Source: CAYGZM01 sp964354365 (GTDB taxonomy: Bacteria > Planctomycetota > Phycisphaerae > Sedimentisphaerales > Anaerobacaceae). From it: 64,000 bases of DNA. The translations under genes and the position numbers were made by a program. Of the stretch, positions 54,016 through 63,521 are shown piece after piece (position 1 is the stretch's first letter; every line of letters starts with the position of its first letter). The notes beneath the pieces are model-generated. The model worked only from the letters and a program-made list of their open reading frames with translations, was not told the DNA's origin and made no database searches. The stretch is taken from positions 55,962 to 119,961 of the forward strand of contig CAYGZM010000001.1 in the NCBI GenBank assembly GCA_964354365.1, read 5' to 3'.

Positions 54016-54576
54016 ATGACATATTTTAAGGGACGCTTTCGACAATCTATCTCGATTGGTGTGCATCACTGCCGGGCCTACACGCTCGTGGAGCTGCTCG
54101 TTGTGATCGCGATACTTTCTTTGCTTCTGGGGATTCTGCTGCCCGCTCTGGGCAAGGCGCGGACCACCGCGAGTCGCGCCGCCTGCTGTGCGCAGCTACG
54201 CGGTATAGGAACGGGCTTGCGAATGTACGTCAACGAAAACAACGACACGATGCCCATCGCCGCGCAACTCCCCTCGGAGGAGCCCAACCTGCCGTGCATT
54301 GCCGACGTCCTGCTGCCTTATCTAAAAACCAGGGAGATTATGCATTGCCCCTCGGACCGCGAGGACAACTACTTCGAGAAAGAGGGCACGAGCTATGAAT
54401 ATCCGCACTATCTGAGCGGCAGGCGAGTTGAGCAGACTTTTCTGGGCAAGCGCTGGGGCGAAACCAACACTCCGGTCCTGTTTGATTTCGGACCCTTTCA
54501 TAATCGAGCGGGCGAGCCGGGCGCCATAAACTTCCTTTTCGGCGACGGCCATGTCGGCGACCTCGTGGAGAAATAG
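54016..54576 (+). CDS. Prepilin-type N-terminal protein
   Basis: 186 residues from the ATG at 54016 (AGGA upstream). The prepilin start is [20 protein letters not shown], with Ala before and Tyr at the first mature position instead of the usual Gly and Phe; the key Glu at +5 is kept. GILLPALGKARTTASRAACC follows, and the C-terminal NFLFGDGHVGDLVEK has the H-x9-DG-type motif of planctomycete prepilin-type proteins (DUF1559-like). It is shorter than the gene at 52895. Exported and membrane-inserted by inference. The next gene starts three bases after its stop, so they are coupled. Confidence 0.85.
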   Translation: MTYFKGRFRQSISIGVHHCRAYTLVELLVVIAILSLLLGILLPALGKARTTASRAACCAQLRGIGTGLRMYVNENNDTMPIAAQLPSEEPNLPCIADVLLPYLKTREIMHCPSDREDNYFEKEGTSYEYPHYLSGRRVEQTFLGKRWGETNTPVLFDFGPFHNRAGEPGAINFLFGDGHVGDLVEK

Positions 54577-54578
54577 GT

Positions 54579-55139
54579 ATGAAGAGGAGCCGGAAGATTA
54601 TTGTTGTTTCTTCTGTCACCGTTTGCGTCCTGTTTGCTTTTCTTGTTGTCTTGTCCCTGGACTTTGGCTCGGCGCCGCCGGAGGCTCAGGCCTCCACGCC
54701 TGAGCAGACCGCCGAGTACCTTGCCTCGGAGCAATTCGTCAAAATGGACCGGGACGATAAAGAGCAGTATCTCGAGCAAATCAGCCGGTCCTATAGCGAG
54801 ACCCCCATGCTCACGCTGTTCTTGAATTCCAGCCTTTCCGAGGCGCAGCGTCAAAAACTAATGGAGAACATTCTGCCGGTCATTGGCCCCGGAATCAGCC
54901 AGCGTATCGATGAATTTGAGAGTCTCTCTCCGCAGGAACAAACCGCCCGTCTTGACGCCGTCATCGACCGTATGGAGCTGTACCGTCAAAGCAATCCCGA
55001 AACGATGTTCTCGCCCGAGCGTTTCAACCTGATACTCCAGTACATAGATCCCCATATCCGCGCCAGAATCCGCAAGCACATCCCTGCGATGAGACAGCGC
55101 ATGAGTGAACGGGGAATCGTTTCTACTTACCCGTTTTGA
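54579..55139 (+). CDS. Single-pass membrane protein, unknown function
   Basis: 186 residues. N-terminal basic MKRSRK, a hydrophobic segment VVSSVTVCVLFAFLVVLSL (about 9-28), then a long helical domain (about 40-180) with little hydrophobicity (EQFVKMDRDDKEQYLEQISR, ESLSPQEQTARLDAVIDRME). No recognised domain. It starts three bases after the prepilin-type gene, so both are probably made together and may work together at the membrane. Confidence 0.7.
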   Translation: MKRSRKIIVVSSVTVCVLFAFLVVLSLDFGSAPPEAQASTPEQTAEYLASEQFVKMDRDDKEQYLEQISRSYSETPMLTLFLNSSLSEAQRQKLMENILPVIGPGISQRIDEFESLSPQEQTARLDAVIDRMELYRQSNPETMFSPERFNLILQYIDPHIRARIRKHIPAMRQRMSERGIVSTYPF

Positions 55140-55186
55140 TTTGCTCCTTTGCGATGCCAGAGGGACAGAACATCTGCCATAGAGCA

Positions 55187-56479
55187 TTAGTCTCTGTTGG
55201 CGACGCAGTAGATGTTGTTCATTCCTACGAGGAAGATTCTTCCGTTTGCGACGGCGGGGGAGGGGTGGTTGCCGTCGCCGAGGTCGTTGACTGCGAGGAT
55301 GCGGAACTTGGGGCCGGTCTGGATGACGTAGCTCTTTCCTGCGTTGGCGAAAAATAGCCGGCCTTGTGGGTCGGCGATGGGGCTTGCCCAGATGGTTGAG
55401 ATTCCTTTGAGGGATTCGGAGTAGGTGAGCTTGCCTGTTTTCAACTCGCGGCACTCGATTTTGTCGGGCCTGTAGAGGCGGTAGAGATAGTCGCCGACGA
55501 TGGTTGGCGAACTGAGGGCATCGGGTATGTAGTCGGCGGTCCAGCGGATGTGGGTATTCGAGACGTCGCCGGCGCCCGTGGGGTCAACGGCGATTCCGGG
55601 GCCTCCTCGTCCGCTGTCGAAATAAACCAGGCCTGGGGTGTATGCGGGGGATGCGACGTCGCCCTGGCCGCGGCACCACCAGAGTCGTTTGCCGTTGGCC
55701 GGGTCGAAACTCTGCAGCGCATTGGGCGAATCGCCCATAGCCGAGGCGAGCAGGAGCATTTGCGGCTTCTGGTTGACTTCTATGATTAGAGGGGTGCTGT
55801 GGCCGAAGCCCGTATCGGGCAATTTTGTTTCCCATTTGATGCTGCCGGTTGTCTTCTCGAAGGCGACCACGCGGGAATCTTCTGGTTTGCTCATTGCGCA
55901 GAAGAGGATGAGGGAGTCTTCATAGAGGATTGGGCTGCTTGCAAGGGTGACGTCGAAGGTGTAGGGGATGATTTCCTTGCGCCAGACGATATTGCCGTGA
56001 AAATCGACGGCGGCGAGGACGGACGAGGCAAAGGCGCAGAATACGAGTTTGCCGTCGGTGGTCGGAGTAGCGGCGGCGTAACCTCCGCCTGGTCCGCTGC
56101 GAAAGTCGGTGCGGAGCCAGGGGCCTGGCGGGATGAGCTTGTCCCAGAGGATTTTTCCGTCGGCGGCGCTGTAGCAGGCCAGGTGATGCTCGGGGATGAC
56201 CGTTTTGCGGTCGGCGAATTCCGGGGACCAGTTGACGGTGCAGACGAAGACGGAGTCGTCCCAGACGATTGGGCTGGCGTGGCCCTGGCCTTTCAGTGGG
56301 GCCTTCCAGAGGACGTTTTTGTTGTCCGGGCCGCCCCAGGTCGGCGGGAGGTTGTTTTGATCGGTGTAGCCGAGTCCCGTCGGGCCTCGGAATCTCGGCC
56401 AATTCTCACCGTGACTTACCGTGGTCAACCCGGCAAGAATTGCGATAACGGCTACTATAGTTGGCTTGACAGGCTTCAT
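55187..56479 (-). CDS. Secreted PQQ-type beta-propeller protein
   Basis: 430 residues. Signal TIVAVIAILAGLTTVSHGEN. It has about seven PQQ-like blades with the repeating pattern DGKILWDK, VDFHGNIVWRKE, TGSIKWETKLPD and NGKRLWWCRGQG. Such YWTD/PQQ propellers bind other proteins or ligands; no PQQ-dehydrogenase catalytic residues are seen, so it is more likely a sensor or scaffold. It follows the GH16 gene by 91 bp on the same strand, so a role around polysaccharide breakdown is likely. Confidence 0.85.
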   Translation of the reverse strand: MKPVKPTIVAVIAILAGLTTVSHGENWPRFRGPTGLGYTDQNNLPPTWGGPDNKNVLWKAPLKGQGHASPIVWDDSVFVCTVNWSPEFADRKTVIPEHHLACYSAADGKILWDKLIPPGPWLRTDFRSGPGGGYAAATPTTDGKLVFCAFASSVLAAVDFHGNIVWRKEIIPYTFDVTLASSPILYEDSLILFCAMSKPEDSRVVAFEKTTGSIKWETKLPDTGFGHSTPLIIEVNQKPQMLLLASAMGDSPNALQSFDPANGKRLWWCRGQGDVASPAYTPGLVYFDSGRGGPGIAVDPTGAGDVSNTHIRWTADYIPDALSSPTIVGDYLYRLYRPDKIECRELKTGKLTYSESLKGISTIWASPIADPQGRLFFANAGKSYVIQTGPKFRILAVNDLGDGNHPSPAVANGRIFLVGMNNIYCVANRD

Positions 56480-56570
56480 TTGCGGTTCTTTATAGTCGTT
56501 TGTCCCTCCGGAGTCAAGATTTCAGTTTGGCGGGGTCAAGGAGGTGATATTATTGTCTCGTGACAGACCA

Positions 56571-58334
56571 CTAATCATTTTTGAGGACGGCGCAGAGGTT
56601 GAAGTCGCGGATTTGCACGGCGGCGTTGAAGCTACCGGGGATCTCCCAGCCGAGGTTTGTATTGACGACCGCGTAGTGCCCAATTGCCGAATCGGAAAGA
56701 TAGCCTCTTTTGATGGCCTCATTCAAGCCGTCTTTGATATACGGGAGCAAATCGTTCTCTATCTTTATCCAGTCTCCGTTTGCCAGCGTCGTCGTATTGA
56801 CTTGTCGGCCGTCGATTGTACATATAAATTTTCCGGTTGCGTCTTTCTTGCCGGCATCCTTTGCCATGTAGGAGGGCGGAATGTCGTGCCTGCTGTCGAA
56901 GAAAGGGACGCCAAACCAGAAGTAGTCGCCGGCATCCTTCGAGCCGGCTTGAACATTCTTTACGATGAGAAACAACTGAAACTGGGCGGCGTGAAGGCTG
57001 GGTTGGTATCGGTCCTGCGTCATATTGCTCCGACAGTTGAGAAGCCTGAAGCTCATTGTGAGCCGAATCTGGTCCAGAGTGTCCAGCGTATGAGTTTCAA
57101 CGGCATCCTGCTCGACGAGAAGGTGCGGCCAGCTCTGGCCGAATTCCCTTATTGTTTGGCCGTATTCGGGTTTGCCCCTGACTTCCAGAATCAAGTCTCG
57201 GTTGGGCGAGCTCCCGCCGCCAATCACAACCTTTTTGCCCTGGTTCTCATACATCACGTCGCCCTGTTCGTTGCGGACGGGTAGCGCATCGGCCAAAGAG
57301 TGTTTTGTGGCCCACTGGCAGAGTCGCCAGGCCGGCTTGTTTTTGTCGTTACCCAAATTCAGGATTGCCTCGATACTTCTTCCTTTGGATGTATCGGGAT
57401 AGCTGAGCAGGAATCCCTGTTGGAATCGGGTATCGGCGAAGAGCGGCCTACAATCTTCATCCGGTTTTTTCCAGGCGCGGACGTATTCGATGCTGTATGT
57501 CGAGGGCAGGTCGGAGTCTTTGGGCAGGCCGAACCAGTCGGGCATTGTCTCGCTGTCGAAATTCAGGGTGAGGGGTTGATGCCAGTGGGTGTTTTCGACC
57601 CATCTGACGAGGACGCCGTCGAAATACCATTTGATCTTCTCGGCGTCCCATTCGAGGGCATAAGTGTGGTAGTCGTCGGCGAGGTTGGCAGGGGCTGTCC
57701 AGACTCCGCCCTTCGACCAGTGCTTCTTCTCGGCGGGGGTCCTAAAGACGTGGAGGTTCATATTGTATTTCTTTTCGAACCCTGGTGCGCGGCCGCCGAT
57801 TTCGAATACGTCGATTTCTGTCCAGAGGTCCGGGGTGCTGTTGTAGAACCAGAAGGAGCTGGAGCCGGCGGAGGCCATCGGCCTGCACTTGACCTCGAAA
57901 TAGCCGTATCTGACCAGGCTTTTGCTCTGAACGGCGGCGGAGGTGTAGGTGTGATAACCTTTGTCTTTCGGCATCTGGGGCGGCTCGTTCTTTCTCATAG
58001 TCAGGTGGAGTTTGCCGTCGGTGACATCGACATTGGCGGGATCGAACCACGCTGGCTGTCTTCCGAGCCAGGTTGGGTTTTTCGGCCACCACTTGTTGGG
58101 GTCGAGCTGGCTGCCGTCGAATTCGTCGGTCATCTGCTCATATTTTGCCCAGCCGGCCTCGTTGGCCTGGTCGGAAAGCGGGTAGGCATCGGTTACGTGG
58201 TTGGGTGTCGGGCCGAGCGGGCCGGTTCTGTCCCAGCTCGCAGGCGATTTCTGTTCGGCGAAGATTGGGCAGGCGGCAAGCAAGACAACAAGCCAAACGC
58301 TCGACTTTAACGGAAGACTACTCGTTTGCTTCAT
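56571..58334 (-). CDS. GH16-family glycanase (agarase/porphyranase-like) with extra C-terminal domain
   Basis: 587 residues. Signal SSVWLVVLLAACPIFAEQ. The GH16 domain spans about 55-295. Its catalytic motif TEIDVFEIGG has the ExDxxE pair (nucleophile and acid/base). It also shows GYFEVKCRPMASAGSSSFWF, YNMNLHVF and EWDAEKIKWYFDGVLVR, all characteristic of beta-agarases and related red-algal galactanases, though kappa-carrageenase or laminarinase specificity cannot be ruled out. The last 290 residues form a second domain not recognised (SKDAGDYFWFGVPFFDSRHD near residue 475). Secreted. It lies 91 bp upstream of the PQQ-type gene on the same strand. Confidence 0.88.
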   Translation of the reverse strand: MKQTSSLPLKSSVWLVVLLAACPIFAEQKSPASWDRTGPLGPTPNHVTDAYPLSDQANEAGWAKYEQMTDEFDGSQLDPNKWWPKNPTWLGRQPAWFDPANVDVTDGKLHLTMRKNEPPQMPKDKGYHTYTSAAVQSKSLVRYGYFEVKCRPMASAGSSSFWFYNSTPDLWTEIDVFEIGGRAPGFEKKYNMNLHVFRTPAEKKHWSKGGVWTAPANLADDYHTYALEWDAEKIKWYFDGVLVRWVENTHWHQPLTLNFDSETMPDWFGLPKDSDLPSTYSIEYVRAWKKPDEDCRPLFADTRFQQGFLLSYPDTSKGRSIEAILNLGNDKNKPAWRLCQWATKHSLADALPVRNEQGDVMYENQGKKVVIGGGSSPNRDLILEVRGKPEYGQTIREFGQSWPHLLVEQDAVETHTLDTLDQIRLTMSFRLLNCRSNMTQDRYQPSLHAAQFQLFLIVKNVQAGSKDAGDYFWFGVPFFDSRHDIPPSYMAKDAGKKDATGKFICTIDGRQVNTTTLANGDWIKIENDLLPYIKDGLNEAIKRGYLSDSAIGHYAVVNTNLGWEIPGSFNAAVQIRDFNLCAVLKND

Positions 58335-58680
58335 TGTGGGACCTCGACTTATACGCTGCTTATGCTGTCAACAGGGTCAGGATAGCATACTTACTGTGAA
58401 GTTGCCACTACTTGAAACCTCTGACAGAATTTGATTCAAAAGCGAAGAGCCGCTGCGTGGACTTATTCTAATAGATTTCTCGGCTGCGCTCGAAATGACA
58501 AATTGGGACTTGTCGCAGGGTTTTGTGGAATTGGTGATGGATGGTTGGATAGGGCGAGGAGGTTTGTCAATAAAGATGTGGTGTTTGCGTTGGTTTTCTT
58601 GACGGGGCGTGGGTGATGGCCTATAGTAAGAGCCTTGAGAAGGTGGCTTGTAATGTTTGGTGTGTTTGGAGTTTGTGTTA
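58335..58680. other. Intergenic stretch with one repeat copy
   Basis: 346 bp without a gene. It holds an AGATTTCTC/CGCTCG unit at 58471-58500. TTGACA and TATAAG occur upstream of the GH16 start, but only 12 bp apart, so no promoter is called. Confidence 0.55.
58471..58500 (+). repeat. AGATTTCTC/CGCTCG repeat, short copy
   Basis: ATAGATTTCTCGGCTGCG then CTCGAAATGACA. The same family as at 12699, 19921 and 37225. Confidence 0.6.
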
Positions 58681-59121
58681 ATGGCGAAGAAGGTTCAGTG
58701 TGAGGAGTGTACGGGGCTGTGCTGCCGGTATTTTGCGCTGCCGATAGATACGCCGGAGGATAAGGGGGATTACGATGATGTAAGGTGGTTTCTGTGCCAT
58801 GAAGACATAACGGTTTTCGTGGAGGACGGCGACTGGTACATCAACATAATGAACAAGTGCAGGCACCTGTCGAAGAATGACCATCGGTGTGAGGTTTATC
58901 ATAAGAGGCCGAGGATTTGCAGGGGGTATCGGCATGCGGACTGCGATTTCGTCGAGGGCGAGTATGATTACGAGCTGCACTTTACGGACGATAAGCAGAT
59001 GGAGGAGTACATAAGGATAAAGTTCGACAATAACAGGATCGAGAAGCACAAGGCGAGAAAGAAGAAGAAAAAGAAGAATCAGATGCGAAGGCACAAAGGC
59101 ACAAAGGTAATTAACCACTAA
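58681..59121 (+). CDS. YkgJ-family cysteine-cluster protein
   Basis: 146 residues from the ATG at 58681. Cys-rich N-terminus: VQCEECTGLCCRYF, then RWFLCHEDI, NKCRHL, HRCEVYHKRPRICRGYRHADC. This is the YkgJ/UPF0153 pattern of eight or so cysteines that binds zinc or an iron-sulphur cluster. Biological role not established. The C-terminal part is Lys-rich (KHKARKKKKKKN). The final residues and the stop codon lie in interspersed repeats (RRHKGTKVINH; the stop is inside ATTAACCACTAA), so the natural end may have been shorter. hisS starts 50 bp later. Confidence 0.87.
   Translation: MAKKVQCEECTGLCCRYFALPIDTPEDKGDYDDVRWFLCHEDITVFVEDGDWYINIMNKCRHLSKNDHRCEVYHKRPRICRGYRHADCDFVEGEYDYELHFTDDKQMEEYIRIKFDNNRIEKHKARKKKKKKNQMRRHKGTKVINH
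59087..59107 (-). repeat. CTTTGTGCC-type interspersed repeat, inverted copy
   Basis: Plus strand reads GAAGGCACAAAGGCACAAAG, the reverse of the CTTTGTGCC family at 4972 and 12421. It is translated as the tail of the cysteine-cluster protein. Confidence 0.6.
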
Positions 59122-59141
59122 TTTTCACGAATTAGCACGAA
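59110..59141 (+). repeat. TTAACCAC/GCACGAA interspersed repeat
   Basis: ATTAACCACTAATTT then TCACGAATTAGCACGAA. It supplies the stop codon of the cysteine-cluster gene. Confidence 0.65.
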
Positions 59142-59171
59142 CTTGCACCAAGTTTGGAAAAGAGCAGGCAA

Positions 59172-61644
<2,473 letters not shown>

Positions 61645-61671
61645 GGAGAATTGAGAAAGGGGCGAGAGGCA

Positions 61672-62079
61672 ATGGGTATTCGATTCAGCATGATTGGGAT
61701 ATTTGTGAACGATCTCGACAGGATGGTTGAGTTCTATCGAGACGTCCTGGGGGTCGAAGTCAAGACAACCGGTGAGCATTACGCATTGTTCCAGCATGAG
61801 GGCATTGACTTGGGGATGTTCGCGCGGTCGATATTGCCTGAGTTCTTGGACGAGGAGCCGACGTATCCGAGCGGTCTTAACGGGACATTCGAGCTTGCAA
61901 TAGATGTGCCTGATTTCGAAGACGTGGACCGTGAATTCGAGCGCATCGTCGAAGCAGGGGGCAGGCCGGTCGCCGAGCCGAAAGATGTGCCCTGGGGCCA
62001 GCGCTCCGCTGCGATTGCCGATCCGGAGGGCAACTTGATAGAAATATCGTCGTGGGGCAGTGGGGCAAACGAAGATTGA
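61672..62079 (+). CDS. VOC/glyoxalase-family protein
   Basis: 135 residues from the ATG at 61672. It contains one VOC repeat pair: IRFSMIGIFVNDLDRMVEFY at the start, LFQHEGIDLGMF, then FELAIDVPDFEDVDREFER and IADPEGNLIEISSWG. VOC proteins bind a metal ion between paired beta-alpha-beta modules; members include glyoxalase I, dioxygenases and fosfomycin-resistance enzymes. No member-specific motif is visible. It is 27 bp behind the esterase and 41 bp ahead of the nuclease-like gene. Confidence 0.85.
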   Translation: MGIRFSMIGIFVNDLDRMVEFYRDVLGVEVKTTGEHYALFQHEGIDLGMFARSILPEFLDEEPTYPSGLNGTFELAIDVPDFEDVDREFERIVEAGGRPVAEPKDVPWGQRSAAIADPEGNLIEISSWGSGANED

Positions 62080-62120
62080 GTATAGTCCGCGTTTGGCGCG
62101 GGGCGCCGAGAGAAACGCAG

Positions 62121-62636
62121 ATGAAGGATTCTTTCCCGAATCATTATGAGCAGGCGTTTGAGAACTGGCTGAAAGACCATCGGATTCAGTACGTTGCCGC
62201 CGACGAGCACAGAAGGGCGGTGGTTTCGCGGCACAAGGTCAAGAGCCCGGATTTTCTGCTGTATCCGAGTGACGGGCGGACGATAATCGCGGAAGTGAAG
62301 GGCAGGAAGTTCCTGGGTGCGAGCCTTGAGAAGATGACGGGGTTTGAGTGCTGGGTGACGGCGGAGGATGTGGACGGGCTGGCCAAGTGGCAGGAGGTTT
62401 TCGGGGCGGACCATACGGCCGTTTTTGTCTTTGCGTATAAGGTCGAGAATGTTGACGTCGATTTTGACGGCAGAGATGTATTCGAATTCGGGGGTTACAA
62501 GTATCTGTTTTTCTGCGTTAAGCTGGATGATTATCGAGCTAATATGAAGCGGCGAAGTCCGAAGTGGCGGACGGTGACTCTGCCTGCGGAGAAGTTTCGC
62601 GGGTGCGCGATTGAAATCGGCGAGTTTCTGCCTTGA
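62121..62636 (+). CDS. PD-(D/E)XK-like putative nuclease, HYE motif
   Basis: 171 residues from the ATG at 62121. The N-terminus has NHYEQAFENWLKDHRIQY with His8-Tyr9-Glu10 and Glu14. SPDFLLYP (Asp44) and IIAEVKGRK (Glu58, Lys60) fit the PD-x(n)-ExK core of restriction-type nucleases, so a PD-(D/E)XK fold is likely. The middle (KMTGFECWVTAEDVDGLAKW) is typical of relatives in which the catalytic core is followed by a helical cap. It occurs in planctomycete genomes as an uncharacterised protein; whether it cuts DNA and what it cuts is unknown. It is 41 bp behind the VOC gene. Confidence 0.6.
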   Translation: MKDSFPNHYEQAFENWLKDHRIQYVAADEHRRAVVSRHKVKSPDFLLYPSDGRTIIAEVKGRKFLGASLEKMTGFECWVTAEDVDGLAKWQEVFGADHTAVFVFAYKVENVDVDFDGRDVFEFGGYKYLFFCVKLDDYRANMKRRSPKWRTVTLPAEKFRGCAIEIGEFLP

Positions 62637-62696
62637 CACAGAACAACAGTTTCTTTTGACATTTGGATTTCCGCCTGTGCGGCGAAGGAGGCACTT

Positions 62697-63521
62697 ATGT
62701 ATGAGCCGGTTGCGATCTGGGATACGGCGAGTGTGGGGGTGGAGCTTGATAAGATTCTGGGCATCGGGATTGACAGCAAGGGGAGGGTTTATGCGACGGC
62801 CGGCAAGGGAGAAAAGGGCGTGCTGGTTTTTGATGCGGACGGCGGGGTTGTTGACTCCTGGGGGAAGGGCTTTGTGAGCAAGCACGGGCTTAAGGTGATT
62901 GATGACAAGGTGTGGGTGACGGACAGGGAGCGGCACATCGTTATGCAGTTTACTCTGGATGGCAAACCCTTGAGAACGCTGGGGACGGACGGCAAGAGCG
63001 GGCTGGGTGAGAACGAGTTCAATAAGCCGTCGGATGTCGCAATCGCGCCTAATGGGGATGTCTATGTCTCGGATGGATATGGCAACAGCCGGGTGATGCG
63101 GTTTGGTGCGGACGGGAAGTTCAAACAAAGCTGGGGCAAGAAGGGGAACGGGCCGGGCGAGTTTGACCTTGTGCACAACATAGTGATCGACAAGAAGGGC
63201 AGGGTGTATATCGCCGACCGTGAGAATGAGCGGGTGCAGATATTCGACGCGGATGGCAAGTTTCTTGAGCAGTGGAAGCATGTCGGCAAACCTTTTGGGC
63301 TTTGTATTGATGATAGGATGAACGTGTATATTACCGATGGTGAATCGAATAATGTCTATGTTGTGAGTGAAAGGGGCAAGGTGCTCTCGAAGTTCGGCAA
63401 GACAGGCGGCGGGCCCGGCGAGTTCAAGATGGCGCATTCGATCACTGTCGATAAGCAGGGCAATATCTACGTTGCGGAAGGTGACGGCCAGAGGATACAG
63501 GTATTCTCGCGGAAGATATAG
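62697..63521 (+). CDS. NHL-repeat beta-propeller protein
   Basis: 274 residues, no signal peptide. It has about five NHL repeats of the form RVYATAGKGEKGVLVFDADG, KPSDVAIAPNGDVYVSDGYG, IDKKGRVYIADRENERVQIF and VDKQGNIYVAEGDGQRIQVF. NHL propellers mostly bind proteins or nucleic acid; some cleave peptides (PAL). No catalytic residues are evident. The final 54 bp overlap the tail of the minus-strand frame at 63467. It is the last of the hisS group of genes. Confidence 0.82.
   Translation: MYEPVAIWDTASVGVELDKILGIGIDSKGRVYATAGKGEKGVLVFDADGGVVDSWGKGFVSKHGLKVIDDKVWVTDRERHIVMQFTLDGKPLRTLGTDGKSGLGENEFNKPSDVAIAPNGDVYVSDGYGNSRVMRFGADGKFKQSWGKKGNGPGEFDLVHNIVIDKKGRVYIADRENERVQIFDADGKFLEQWKHVGKPFGLCIDDRMNVYITDGESNNVYVVSERGKVLSKFGKTGGGPGEFKMAHSITVDKQGNIYVAEGDGQRIQVFSRKI

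Noticed and set aside
58335..58400. TTGACA and TATAAG upstream of the GH16 gene as a promoter
   Set aside because: The spacer is only 12 bp, too short for a sigma70-type promoter.
61779..63437. 552-codon minus-strand frame opposite the VOC, nuclease-like and NHL genes
   Set aside because: It crosses three clear plus-strand genes with recognisable motifs and has no protein-like features (Arg/Pro/His-rich).
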